From: Paracamarosporium sp. OC-R06-R3
Lineage: Eukaryota > Ascomycota > Dothideomycetes > Pleosporales > Didymosphaeriaceae
Length of the DNA: 52,849 bases
Assembly (NCBI GenBank): GCA_019828545.1
Contig: JACVRA010000574.1
Coordinates: 1-52,849, forward strand
Reading direction: 5' to 3'
Shown here: in pieces, positions 24,139 to 34,805 of the stretch
Position numbering within the stretch: position 1 is the first letter of the stretch
Layout: each line of letters starts with the position of its first letter
Translations under genes and position numbers: made by a program
The notes under the pieces: model-generated
Database searches by the model: none
Seen by the model: only the letters and a program-made list of their open reading frames with translations
Told to the model about the DNA's origin: nothing

Positions 24139-24426
24139 TCAGGTAGGCTTTTGATACATGTAGACCTTGATTTCCTCCCCGTATGCTCCTCGAGAAGCAG
24201 TTTCAAGTGACCCTAAGGCAACTTGGATGTCTTCAAAAGTTGCGGTCAGTTCCTCAATCATTTCTATAAGCTTCAACATCACTTTGTAGCCCCCCATCTC
24301 CTCCACCATATCAATTAAACCTTCATTCAGCCTCTCGTCGGCCATGATCTCCTGATTTTTAACGAAGTTGTTCATTACCAATGCGAGTCTATCTGTTCGA
24401 TTGTGCAAGGCGGGTATAAGATACAC
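24139..24426 (-). CDS. C-terminal exon of an uncharacterised helical protein
   Basis: The open frame has no ATG at its start and is preceded by D-H-Y-F-E-R-G in frame, so upstream exons are expected. It encodes a charged, probably helical chain (NNFVKNQEIMADERLNEGLIDMV, LKLIEMIEELTATFEDIQ) ending IKVYMYQKPT. A strong donor (caaggtgagt) at about 24668 and coding-like sequence at 24480-24610 (ADFLHRAQDHIMMCNG) suggest at least two upstream exons, but I could not find a phase-consistent full join. Confidence 0.4.
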   Translation of the reverse strand: MYLIPALHNRTDRLALVMNNFVKNQEIMADERLNEGLIDMVEEMGGYKVMLKLIEMIEELTATFEDIQVALGSLETASRGAYGEEIKVYMYQKPT

Positions 24427-26318
24427 GCCCCTCTCAAAGTAATGATCTGGCCCGGTCAGCCTTAAGCATAGACGTCATCGCTCGTCCTCACAAGCAGCAC
24501 GATTTGTCTGGAAGTCAAGACTATGGTCTTGATTCCAAAGGTTCTCATAGCCCTGGAGTAGTATAAGCATTGCTCGGAACCGTTGCACATCATAATGTGA
24601 TCTATTAATCAGTAGACGGATTCTCACAAATGTGTAAACACTAGTTAATCTCGGAGCGTCTACTCACCTTGCGCTCTGTGTAGGAAATCTGCTTTGAATG
24701 TGGACTCATCTCATAATACACGAGGAGATAGATGGAACGGAATATTGTGACCAAAAGACTACAGTATCACAGACGTAGATTTTAGTCAATCGTAATCACA
24801 ATCGTAATCACAATCGCATGCTTCGGAACCTTGACACGCGTTCGCACTGCCGCCAGATCTCAAAATCGTTTTTGACAGTGAAGCGCCGCAAAATCAAAAA
24901 GCAATCTCAGCCTTGATGTCCGTCCACTAGCTCCGAACTCAATGGCAAGCATCACATAAATCCAAATTCAAATATCCGCTTTCACCATAAACTTCATTGA
25001 CTATCGCAACACCATGTCTTAGATGTGACAAGAAGTGGCAAACGTTACAGTAGCAGCGGATGAATCCCACAAAAACGAAAATCCGATCCCGAAGATTTTC
25101 TTGCAGACCGTGCCCCAACATGGTGGGGCTGACAGCATATGGCATTGCCTATCTGGGGGATCTGCCATGGCGCTCAGGATCTTATTTTCAGAAAATTGAT
25201 AATCGAAATTCAATCTTAAGAATCCTAATATGATCGGTTCCATGACGAATGCTTTGCATTATACCCTATCAGGATAATCCTCCGTACTTAGAATACTGTG
25301 CCACATGTTTGATATCATAGAGCCCCATGAACCTTTCGTTAACGGAATCTCGGATTTGGCGAGGATCAATCGACTCGCGTAATGATCGGCAATGCAACGT
25401 TAGTGTGAACCTTGTCTTGAGACAGCCAAGGATAGCGTAGGGTAATCGGTCTGTCTAACGCGTGAACCCCTGCAGCGCGGCGTAGCGCCAAGGTATCGTT
25501 CCGCCTGAATAGTTATCTCCGAAGCCTCTAGGACGGAACGTTCATAAAAGGGTATTGGTCGGCTAACGTCGCTCTATCATCCTCTTTTTGCCGGCCCGCA
25601 CGTATCGACACCGATGTTGCGCTACATCCCTATCAACACCCAGATCAAGAGGCGCTTGACCGACATGCTGCAACGCTCACAAGAATCCTTTTTACGTTGG
25701 AAGCAGGAACATAAAGAAGAAAAGACACGTCGTTCAGAGGAACGGGCCCAACTCTACGTATCAATTCCTAACGGGGGACACTGGAGCGAGTACTCTCCGG
25801 TTATTTGAAGAGACTGGAAAAGACCAAGTAAGAGAACCTTGCTGAAGGGTGACTGTACTGATACATGCAGAATTACTCCTTTCTCGGAAAAAAGGACTTA
25901 GCTACACGCCGTCCTAAGATCATCCGAGCAATTTTTTAGAAGTGACTTCCAAAGACAGTCCGAGCGTTTCTAGACAGACGAAAACTAAGTCACAGGCTTG
26001 AAAGGCTATGCTTGTTGTCCTTTCATCGATTGTGTCCATAGCTGCGAATGAATTCTCTTCTTTACTGTGATCACTATCCGTGTACGCGCCTGGTCTATTA
26101 CATTGATTGAATCCCCTTACGGGGCGCTTGGTCACACCCTTGTAGCTCCGAAGCGCGCACCATCTACGCCTCCTACGCGCTGCTGCGCCGAGGCTGATTC
26201 CGAAGACGTGATCTCATCGCCGTCGAAGTATTTATGACCGTCCTCCGGGTTATCGACGCCGATACTCAGAACTATCACGCTTTCCACAAGTTGTGCGATA
26301 GCAGCTCTTCTTACCATC
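24427..26318. other. Mostly gene-free
   Basis: Probable upstream exons of the preceding gene occupy part of 24480-24720. A 64-codon plus frame (25614-25808) starts MLRYIPINTQIKRRL and is charged, but it is short and unsupported. The minus frames at 24939-25243 and 25920-26431 lack domains. Confidence 0.35.
24788..24817 (+). repeat. Short tandem repeat (12-nt unit)
   Basis: The unit aatcgtaatcac occurs twice in direct succession, followed by a partial third copy. Confidence 0.7.
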
Positions 26319-27269
26319 ATGCACACACAACACGGAGCCTCGCACGCGAAATTGCAAGCCCTTCCATTATCTAGACGCACACGATCACAATCTGTGCCCC
26401 CAGGCTGGCGACCACGCCGACCGGAGATCACGAAACGTCCACGAACGTTCCTCAGCCTCCCTTATGAGCTTCGCCATAAGATCTATGGATACGTGTTCCA
26501 AAATACGCTGATACACATCCGCCGCCGTCGGCTCGTCAACAACAACGAGGAGAATTCCCACTTTACTTGGGCACCATGCATCCAATCATCAGCAGATGGT
26601 TCACTTTGCTTCAGCCCGACTCATAGCTGGCAGCACGCTTCCAGACTGCACAGAGTCCAGGACGCAGGAGTATGTGGCCAAGCGGCGGAACACAGGGCAA
26701 GAGCGATCATGAATACGGCACTCATCTGGACATGTCGTACAACAGCGTCGGAAGCTATGGCCGTCTTCTGCAGCGTGGCAAATATTGCGTTGGATATCAA
26801 CGATAGTCCTGGGTGTCTACGTCACATAGGCTCCATTGGGGGTTTGCAGATTCGAAGAATAACCCTATGTGGCAAGCTAAGTGCGACGAACCCACCTCCG
26901 TTCGAGTCAGGCTTCAGTATCACTCGAAAAGCTGAGACTTTCGACTCTACCCCTCTGTTAGCATACTTTCCAAACGTTTCTAGCATCACGATTCAAACGT
27001 GTAGCCGCTTCAATGACTGCCGAGCTTGGAACTTGTGGCACAGGGCAGCAACCGACAGCAAAGTTCAACAAGTCGAGATCACCATGATCACAAAGTGCTG
27101 GAGCCTCGACAATCTCCTCGTTCGTCGGTGGCAGCGAATGAGTCATGCGCAAGAATTATGGGTACAGGATAGTATGCGATGTGTGTTACATCGTACGTGT
27201 CGAACGCTATCAAGACTACCGGAAGATCCCGATGATACTACTGATGATGAACACTGGTATATAGACTAA
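26319..27269 (+). CDS. F-box-like fungal protein (316 aa)
   Basis: A single open exon. After a basic, disordered first 40 residues comes FLSLPYELRHKIYGYVF (residues ~46-62), matching the L-P-x-E-L-R-x-x-I-Y start typical of fungal F-box-like proteins. The rest includes RTTASEAMAVFCSVANIALDI and LLAYFPNVSSITIQ, as in the strand-rich regions of these proteins, and an acidic C-terminus. F-box proteins recruit substrates to SCF ubiquitin ligases, but only the N-terminal motif is visible. The start at 26319 is the first ATG of the frame; a shorter start is possible. A frame on the opposite strand is a shadow. Confidence 0.6.
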   Translation: MHTQHGASHAKLQALPLSRRTRSQSVPPGWRPRRPEITKRPRTFLSLPYELRHKIYGYVFQNTLIHIRRRRLVNNNEENSHFTWAPCIQSSADGSLCFSPTHSWQHASRLHRVQDAGVCGQAAEHRARAIMNTALIWTCRTTASEAMAVFCSVANIALDINDSPGCLRHIGSIGGLQIRRITLCGKLSATNPPPFESGFSITRKAETFDSTPLLAYFPNVSSITIQTCSRFNDCRAWNLWHRAATDSKVQQVEITMITKCWSLDNLLVRRWQRMSHAQELWVQDSMRCVLHRTCRTLSRLPEDPDDTTDDEHWYID

Positions 27270-27275
27270 CTTGGC

Positions 27276-27734
27276 TTATCCGAGCTTACTGCGGCTCTGG
27301 GTAAACACTTGCTCCGTAGATGATACATCGTTTTTCAACTTTTTACGATTGTGCCGTCTCCTTAGTATGATGAGCAACCCCACCAGAATCATGATGACCA
27401 CAATGCCTACAATGACCCCTATCACCGCTGGACTGATGGGCCTGGATTTTTGCTTGACGCCAGTAGAATTGTGCTTGGTGTTCACCATGGTCGGCTGTGG
27501 CAAGCTCGTAAAGGTGTCGAGGTTCGTTTGGAAAGTGCTCGGGATCGCCAGACTCAGGTTTGGTAAGTTTGTGGGTAGTGGAACAGAAACGGGTGTTCTT
27601 CGGTACATTTTGGAGGTAAATTGTAAGGAATCGTCTCGAGCTTGCTCCTTTATGTGACTTGCATGCACCATCGGGACGCAAAACCCCTCGCTTCCTCTAT
27701 CTAGAATATGACATCTCGATTCCGATCTTTCCAC
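27276..27734 (-). CDS. Small single-pass membrane protein (about 152 aa)
   Basis: An extracellular-like Ser/Thr/Pro-rich stretch precedes one strong hydrophobic helix (VIGVIVGIVVIMILVGLLII, residues ~102-121) and a basic RRRHNRKK stop-transfer, with a short cytoplasmic tail. This is the plan of small fungal surface sensors, without any family signature. It is convergent with the F-box-like gene, with six bases between the stops. The N-terminus is uncertain; a first exon further upstream is likely, because no signal peptide is present. Confidence 0.5.
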   Translation of the reverse strand: MERSESRCHILDRGSEGFCVPMVHASHIKEQARDDSLQFTSKMYRRTPVSVPLPTNLPNLSLAIPSTFQTNLDTFTSLPQPTMVNTKHNSTGVKQKSRPISPAVIGVIVGIVVIMILVGLLIILRRRHNRKKLKNDVSSTEQVFTQSRSKLG

Positions 27735-27890
27735 CAGTATAGAGCGTAGTAAATCAAGGCTTCCGGAATCGAAAATCGAAATATGGGATCTGAACTTGAA
27801 GTCTCCGGAAGATTTTCGGGGTTACCTGTCGCATTAGTAACAGTTATCGCAGCCGGGACAGCTCCGATGCTTCCGCAGCAGCATCTGAAA

Positions 27891-28646
27891 ATGTTTTCTT
27901 TGATCGTATTGACATTAAGCCTGTCCATAGTCCACGGTCACAGTTGGGTTGAAAGGGTATACGTTGTGAAGGAGGGGAAATTAGTTGGAGAGCCCGGCTT
28001 CCCGCGCGGCAATGGTACGATATTGGTCGTTGAATCTAAGCCCAACGCTAAGATCATGTCAATAGTTCAACGCACTCCTACGTTCTTGGATTCCGACATG
28101 ACATACCTTCTACCGCCGGCCGGAAGAGCAAGGAATGAAATCCTCCCAAATGATCTCGCGTGCAAAGAAACTCAGAGAACTAGAAACTACACAGATTACA
28201 GTACCATGCTCGTAGTACGGCCAAACGACCATATCCGATTGCTCTATCAGGAGAACGGGCATGTTACTAAGGTGCATGATGATCCACGCCGTAATGGAAC
28301 ATCTGGGATGGTTACTGTGGTAGGTACAAGACATGCCACAAGCACTGACACGCTTCAGGATATCCTTGATTCCTCGTTGACCGAAAAGACCACCCACACC
28401 TCCAACTTCGACGACGGGCTATGCTACCAGGCGAATGGCTCACCTGAGGCTTTGAGGCGAGAAAGACTAAGCCAGCGGCCTCGCTTGGAAGTAGAAGGCC
28501 CAGATGTGTGGTGCGGACAAGACTTTGTGATGCCCGGTTCCTTGCAACCACACGATATTTACACTTTGTATTGGATGTGGGATTTCGATGGTTGGGACTT
28601 CAAAGAACGATACACAACATGTCTTGACGTTCTTATTGCTAGCTGA
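27891..28646 (+). CDS. Secreted N-terminal-histidine protein, DUF7492 type (251 aa)
   Basis: I start at the ATG at 27891 because it gives a clean 16-residue signal peptide (MFSLIVLTLSLSIVHG) followed directly by HSWVERVYV. An exposed N-terminal His after cleavage is the hallmark of copper His-brace proteins such as LPMOs. Further motifs match the DUF7492 family: GFPRGN near residue 33, LYQENGHVTKV near 120, FDDGLCYQ near 175, VWCGQD near 202 and YTLYWMWDFDGWDF near 222, with a final YTTCLDV. The frame is open upstream of this ATG, but that extension would bury the signal peptide. A copper-dependent oxidative role is inference. Intact, single exon. Confidence 0.72.
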   Translation: MFSLIVLTLSLSIVHGHSWVERVYVVKEGKLVGEPGFPRGNGTILVVESKPNAKIMSIVQRTPTFLDSDMTYLLPPAGRARNEILPNDLACKETQRTRNYTDYSTMLVVRPNDHIRLLYQENGHVTKVHDDPRRNGTSGMVTVVGTRHATSTDTLQDILDSSLTEKTTHTSNFDDGLCYQANGSPEALRRERLSQRPRLEVEGPDVWCGQDFVMPGSLQPHDIYTLYWMWDFDGWDFKERYTTCLDVLIAS

Positions 28647-29278
28647 AGCTTTATTTCAAATACGCGTTCACACCCGCGCTCTAGATAGAAAATTCTAAGA
28701 CTTTATTTGCCCTCGCTCTGATCAACAGCCTTATTCTACACCTCATAGTAATTTCTCTCAATCTGTTCATCGATGGCTAGCTATAGTCAGCCGAGCAAGA
28801 ACCTTATTGTACGATAGAAAGTAGTCGTACCTTCAAACATTGGTGTCAGATCGAGATTTCCTCCGCATGTCTCGTAATGGCTCCAGTCAATGAGCTTGAG
28901 AAGGCTGTGCAATAAAGCATATTCTTCTTCGGAAGGTCCACGGGAAACCGATTTCAACCGGTTCAAACGTCGTAATCGAAGGGTTGATAGCTTCATAGAA
29001 AGGGTTGGATCAGGACTGTTTGTGCCACTATCGCCAAAATCAGGGGAACGATCTAGAGCCATGTTCGGTGCAGAGCAAGTACAATCTACGCAGGTATCGA
29101 GGGCAGGCTCAGGTCTCTTATAACTTTTGAGGGCGCCTAACGCACGAGCCATGCGGGTGTTTGTGTATATGGCATTCAAAGGACGCGATTTCCGATTGTC
29201 AAGTGTCTCACATATAGCATCGGAGTTCAGGTACGGTTATCAAAGACCTATATGCGCCAAACGCCATCTACTCGGCAC
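28647..29278. other. Possible small minus-strand exon, otherwise empty
   Basis: A 130-codon minus frame (29179-28787) with a basic middle (STLRLRRLNRLKSV) and a C-terminal LLHSLLKLIDWSHYETCGGNLDL segment looks partly coding. It could be the 3' part of the gene at 29279-30377 or a separate gene. No convincing splice join was found. Confidence 0.35.
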
Positions 29279-30377
29279 TTAATGTACACGCGCGTATCTA
29301 CGGATCCAGCATTTTAGAAACCCAGGTGGTAATTTGAGTAACTGCACAAGATCAGAATAAGGCACCATGCCACAATTTCTAGCCCATAGATAAGCCGCTC
29401 TCATCTGCGTTTGAGGCTTGTAGTAGCCTTCAGGAACGTTCGATGCGATGTTATCCATAAAACTTAGATTCTTCCAGTAGCCCTTGCTCAGTTCCTGGAT
29501 ATCTCGGACTATCAGTAGTGGGTTTTTCTCCATCGGAGAAAGATGAGCTTGCGTATAGAATGTGATCCGATTTGCCAGATCCAGCTGTTGCTCGGGGGTA
29601 GCCAATACCATCGACGCAGACAACATACTCGAATTTGCATATGCTGGAGCTGCTGGAGCTGCTGTAGTTCGGTAGGGTGTCGGATAATTTGGGTTTGAGT
29701 GCTGTACCACCTTGGCCACCGGAGGGATACTGGCCCCTGGAAGAAGCACTGGTGGATGAGTATTATGTGCTGCCTGAACAGAGGCTGAGGCATCGGGTTG
29801 CGGCAACAGAGGACGTCGCTCTAGAGGCGAAGTAGTATTGATCGTGGCTGAAGGGCCATCTCGAGGTGTGCTCGCTTCAGGCAGAGCAGTTGGAAACTGC
29901 TGTCCTTGTGATCGCTCTTCTCTAAATCCCATGTTCGCTGTCGTCGCCCTAGCAGACGGGGAGGGCGTTACTCGACCACGGCTAGTATTTGTAGCTGAGT
30001 TGCTAGAGATGGATTGATCTTGGTCGGTTGAGGCAGCGGCAAGCCCACTTCGATGAGGACCTCGATGGGCTAGCCAAGGGGAAGGTGGAGCGAGGGGGGA
30101 TGGGGGGGATGACAACGTGGAGGAGCGATCGTCTCCGACATTCGGATCTGCCTGAGGCCCGATAGGTGTTTTCTTCTCTGCTTTGACGATTAGAAAGTGT
30201 CTACTGAATGAGGAACGCCTCACCTTCTTCCATGCTATCGACAACAGTGTCTTCCGACTGCAACGATCGCTTACGCGTGGCTAGCTTTTCATCCCTGCGA
30301 ATCTTGGGGCTCGACGCTCGACGCTTGGAACGAGTCGTAGTAGCATGAGAGCGGGTGTAGCGTTTGAAGCGAGGCAT
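29279..30377 (-). CDS. Uncharacterised basic, disordered protein (350 aa, two exons)
   Basis: Exons 30377-30224 and 30177-29279 join in phase across a 46-nt intron (gtgagg donor, TTCTAATC branch). The N-terminus is strongly basic (MPRFKRYTRSH, then RSKRRASSPK), suggesting nuclear or nucleic-acid contact. The middle is Pro/Ser/Ala-rich with short APAAPA runs. The last 100 residues look folded (SPMEKNPLLIVRDIQELSKGYWKNL, YLWARNCGMVPYSDLVQLL). The same frame stays open up to 30644, so a start 89 residues earlier is possible; I prefer the internal ATG because the extra part is poor in coding character. No family recognised. Confidence 0.5.
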
Positions 30378-31560
30378 GCTGGGGTTGCAACTACGGAAGA
30401 TGGACTTTCGCACGAGCTGTGAACCAATAAATACTTCCGCGCAGGCGTAGTAGCGTTTTAGAGAATGTGCAAGGTTGTCTACTCGCTGCTGGTTTTCGGA
30501 AAATGTCGCACATCCTGATTCGAACAGCACAAGTACGTCTGAGGCACAGTGTGATAGAACAGCATCCAAATTAAGCGGCGGCGCGGTAAACACGCCACTA
30601 GTGCTGAGCAAGCGTTGCCGCAGGCGTTGCCGCAGGCGAGGCATCTTGGTGATCGGTAAGCGCCAACGTTACACTAGATTTATGCTAGCGCACGGCGTTC
30701 TTGCGTGCATGGGCGTTTTCCGCCGGGCATTTCGCGAGGCACGGGCGAATTCTGCAGGGATAAAAGAGGGGTGCGGCGTTATAGACCGCACGGGATTGTC
30801 GCGCAGGGGCTTTTCAAGGCGTGCAGCCGTTCACGTTGCGGTCATATGGACCGTGCTCTCGAATCGCGTACAGGGGAAATTTGCCCGCACGGGCTACTTG
30901 TTGCGTGTGGGCGCTTAAGATCTGGGGGCTGATAGGCCATGTTTGCCCATTTACCGCATAGGAGCAGTGCACGCGCGTTACGCGTACGGAGCACAAGGCG
31001 CACGTCGGCATGCCCGGGGTTCTTGGCCCCAGAAATCGTAATCCAACTCCAGGCCGTGATCGTCACACCGGCATTTTCAGACCTCCAATTTTGGAAACTG
31101 AAAAGTCAATCGCAGAACTAAGTAACCCTCTAGTATTTTTCGGTTTTTCAATTCTGGATATCGAGGACTTGGATTCGAAACTCGACTACTGTATTGTAAC
31201 AATAGTCAGCATGATTACGCTTGTAGTAGATGGTATTCTTGATTTCAGACTTTTGAAACTAGAATTTCAAACCCCAAACATAAATTATAGTCGCGGTAAT
31301 AGAAGCCTTAAGACGTGATGGTTAGAATTTCTAATGAGTAGCATGGACACGTCGTGTTACGATAGAGGCAACTCGCGCAAGATGGGGTGTACCTGCACAG
31401 TCAAACGTCTTGAGCCGGTAATAATTATCAAGACCTTTTGAAATGGAGTCATCACGTATCACAAAATAAGAAGTCAGGCAACTATACAAGTTTAAAAGGA
31501 GTGTATCTACTATTGATACGTAATTACAAGAGGAAGAGCCAATTCTAATGTCCATCGCAC
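30378..31560. other. Intergenic with a CpG-dense block
   Basis: From about 30590 to 31020 the DNA is unusually rich in CG dinucleotides (gcgcacggcg, cacgcgcgttacgcg) compared with everything around it. It includes a 2-copy gttgccgcaggc tandem at about 30614. The part from 31060 to 31330 turns A/T-rich. No gene is supported. Confidence 0.45.
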
Positions 31561-33228
31561 TCAGCAATACCTACCACGCGCTGCTTTGCTTGCTTCTGAT
31601 TCCTCGGGTCGAAACCCGGTCATGAACAGGTGGATATCTCGCTTACTAGACTGTACTCCCTTTCTGACTGCGCTCTCGAAGTGAGGGTTGCCACACACTG
31701 CGATTGTCAATGTTGGCCTGCCCAGAGCACGTACATAATCTTACCTGACACGGCTGTGTTACCACCTTCAACACCAGCTTCTCCATCAATCTCAGCGCTA
31801 AGGTCCAGAATCGTCGGCGTTCTCAAGTAACGTAAGTCCTGGGACTTGAATTCGGTCACCCCGATAGTGTATATCTTCAAGACGAAGATTTGGTGGCCAT
31901 CTGCGTTGTGGTTGTCGATTTCTTGGAGGCGGCGTAGAAAGCGGTCGGCCCACCTTTCTTGGTCTGATATTATCTTAGCTTAGTGGTTACAAGGGCTACA
32001 ATCAAATTTACCAGGTGATTCCAAGAACCAAGTGAGTGCTATCCTTCTGACTCGGACAGACTTATCTTTATGTGCTTCAAGAAGTTGACGTATGTGGAGT
32101 AGATGGGCGGCAACTCCAATCCCGCTTGCTAATAGCAGAACCTTGTCGTACTGGCCCAGTGATTGAACACGTCCGTACGGGCCGTCGATCATGGCAGAAT
32201 GGGTCATTGCATCTGAAAGTGTGAATATCGCGTTGCTGAAGCCTTTGCAACGTTCCAAAAGAATGGTTATGTGTTGTCCGTCGATCCAAGCGATAACGTA
32301 CGGATGTGACTGAACCAGTCCAAGGGTGTGAAAGGAAAGTCTTGGGAGCGTTATGTATATGTATTGTCCAGGTCCTAGGTCACAGCCCTTGTCGTATTTG
32401 ATCTCTATTGCCATGGCTTCGAGAGAATCCGGTGCAGATGCATTGAATTTTTCAACACTTACGATGGGTGTGGACCGCCCGCTAGACGATCGATGGATCA
32501 GTTTCACCAGCCAGATGATATGCTGCAACAACCAAGCAGCCGACGCCACACCCAAGCAAGCCATCGCGAGAGTAGAATAAAGTCGAACATGAAACCATAG
32601 AAGAATGGCTAAGGCCAGAGCGAATATCAAATGCGTTTTGAGGAATACCTCGTACATGTATCTTCGGATATGCAAGAAGGATAGGCATCCTAGAGCGACC
32701 AGCGAAGAGAGTATCTGTTCAGGTCAGAAAAGATCTCGCCATAAATAGAGGACCTACTACTATCTCTAAAGTAGAGGATGGCGACGTTGCGGCGTTCAGA
32801 ACACCATGAATCAGTCCTTGGAGCACACATACACGTCCTATCCAACGATGAAGGAGAGAGTATTCGTTGAGTTGAAGACGGAATATCCTGTCGACAATAA
32901 AGTTTGTTCGCCCCCCCAGGTATAACGGGATGACATTGATAATGAACAACCTTCCGCATCGTTTGGCGATCTCAGCTCGGCTTTGAACCCACAAAGTGCA
33001 GGCTGTGACGTTTGCTGCGCCGAACAGCAATAGATTCAAACCAGCAAACAGGCTAACATCGGAGGAAGTTCGCAAACGTCGGACTAGCAACGCGTACAAG
33101 AGCCGTTTGCGAATGAACGACACGATCGCCTTGCGAGTAGACCTATCGATCAGTCGCCAAACATTCCAGAAGAACAAGATGCCCACCGCCGATGCGAATG
33201 AAAGAGAATAGATGGAAAGTAGCTGCAT
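31561..33228 (-). CDS. Ferric reductase / NOX-like transmembrane oxidoreductase (509 aa, four exons)
   Basis: Exons 33228-32758, 32714-32012, 31963-31745 and 31697-31561 join in phase to 509 aa. The N-terminal half holds about six hydrophobic helices with the paired heme histidines of this superfamily (HRWIGRVCVLQGLIHGV; HIRRYMYEVFLKTH). The FAD-binding loop is SHPYVIAW near residue 255, followed by DGPYGRV and SGIGVAAHL for NADPH. The C-terminus keeps SVCGNPHFESAVRK. It should move electrons from NADPH across a membrane to ferric iron. FRE genes are one of the recurrent Starship accessory families. The protein is shorter than typical FREs (600-700 aa), mainly for lack of an N-terminal extracellular domain. 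The divergent neighbour is the MADS-like gene. No inactivating changes are seen. Confidence 0.85.
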
Positions 33229-33651
33229 TGTAGTGCAGTGTGAGCAGGGAAGCAGAAGATCGTTGCAGTCAGCCAGCTTGGCTGAGTATTAATTAGAAGC
33301 CAAAGATTACCGACGCGAATCTGAAGCGTCACGAAACCGAAATTTCACTTACAGATAACGTCTTTCATAAGCAGCATATTGCAATTATCATTTCCGAAAA
33401 CTGCTGAGCCCGTGCCGCTTCAGCCACCACAAGACGCCTGGCACTGGCAAATTTGCCCAGGTCACTGTGCCGTTCGCGCCATCACACACTAGCGCCATAG
33501 CGCCGCATGGAGCTTCCTTTGGATGTGTTCGTGAAATCAGAACTCAGATTCCGCATTTTATAAGGAGGCTTGGATTGAGCTCCTCCACTGTATCCTGCAG
33601 TCACTCGTATCAGCAAATACCTCTTGTTCAAACTTTCACCACTGTGTCACA
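33229..33651. promoter_or_regulatory. Divergent promoter between ferric reductase and MADS-like gene
   Basis: 423 bases separate the two starts. cattttataagg at 33554 is a TATA-like element about 95 bases before the ATG at 33652. No known iron-regulator site (GATA-type ATCWGATAA) is obvious. Confidence 0.4.
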
Positions 33652-34646
33652 ATGCCTCCCGTAGTCCGAGCCTCAGCGATGTCCAAGGACGTGTTCTTCA
33701 ATCGTCGTCGTGGGGGCCTAGAAAGAAAAGCCAAAGCACTGTGCCTTCAAGACCAGGTTGTGAAGGTTGCCATCTTCTATGCCCACGGGGATGAGTTTTC
33801 TGTCTTTCGGTCACACCCACATCTACCGAATTGGCCTTTCCCTAAGCATCTTCTTGTAGGATCTATCGAATCCATTCCCATGCAGGACACTGACCATGCT
33901 AGGGGAGCAACCCGATCAACGAGACTAACATGGACAGCTATTCCACCGAGCCGAAACATATGATGTGGTTGGCGGAGTGGAATCGGCGTGAAGGACTTTC
34001 GATGCCATGGTCCCAACCTGCTCAGCCGAATGTTCCGGAAGCAGTTGTTGAATTCGAAGAGGATACAGAAGGACAGAGTGCGATGGTCGAGAATCCGGCA
34101 AAAGTGAAGACTGAGAACTTTATCGAGAATGGTCAGGTCGTTACAAGTTACGACCAGGGGTCTGGGCTCTCGGACATCCAGGACCTCATAGGTCCCGAAT
34201 GGTTCGGAATCCAAAGTGGCCAATCCCCAATGGCACCATCCCCGTCTCGACAGACGCCGACTGCACCCGTTCCAGCACATAAAAGTCCGGTGGACTCAGA
34301 TGAGGATCTCACCGATGAAGATTTCGTGAACCTTGGCCCTGAAAACAGAAACAGGGACGGAGGGGCTGATCCAACTTGCATCTCGCCCCCGAAGCGCACA
34401 CGTGGCAACGACGGACATTACATCCGTCCAAGCGGACCGCTTCCGAATCGTTCGCGTCTGAACCCAGTCAACATCACCAGAAGCATGAGACAATTTCAGC
34501 CTCGCCGTGCGCGCTCAACCTACGACCTTCATTCTCAAGGCGGGATCCAACTGCACGACGGTCAAGGTACCGGTATTTATCACGAGACACCGGAAATGTA
34601 TGGCAGCCCTCCTCTGACCAGGGCAAGGGCACGCACAAGTCGTTAA
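33652..34646 (+). CDS. MADS-box-like DNA-binding protein (315 aa, two exons)
   Basis: Exons 33652-33855 and 33903-34646 join in phase across a 47-nt intron with CTGAC branch. Residues ~10-54 align with the MADS domain: FFNRRRGGLERKAKAL matches the family's F-x-KRR-x-GL-x-KKA-x-EL helix, VVKVAIFY its first strand, and FSVFRS its Y-x-F-x-S strand. The stretch between helix and strand differs, and the usual N-terminal MGRxKI arm is absent. The rest is disordered, acidic in the middle (DSDEDLTDEDF) with an NLS-like PPKRTR near residue 226 and a basic tail. MADS proteins bind A/T-rich sites as dimers and control transcription. Its place inside the accessory block suggests a regulator of cargo genes (inference). 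Confidence 0.68.
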
Positions 34647-34805
34647 GTCAGGTTGAGATCTCGGTACATACAGTCTTGTCAGATCTTGCTTTGCACGTAA
34701 CTAGACCTCTCACACTCATTATGTACTTGTTATTTTTCTGAATTTTTTTTGCGTGATGCACTGAAGAATGTCGCGGAGAAATTTGTGAAACATGAGTTAA
34801 AAGAT

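Noticed and set aside
26132..26585. Minus frames opposite the F-box-like gene start
   Set aside because: Antisense shadows; the plus frame holds the LPxELR motif.
31600..31630. tRNA-like T-arm (gggtcgaaacccggtc)
   Set aside because: No matching acceptor, D or anticodon stems; it lies inside the last exon of the ferric reductase.
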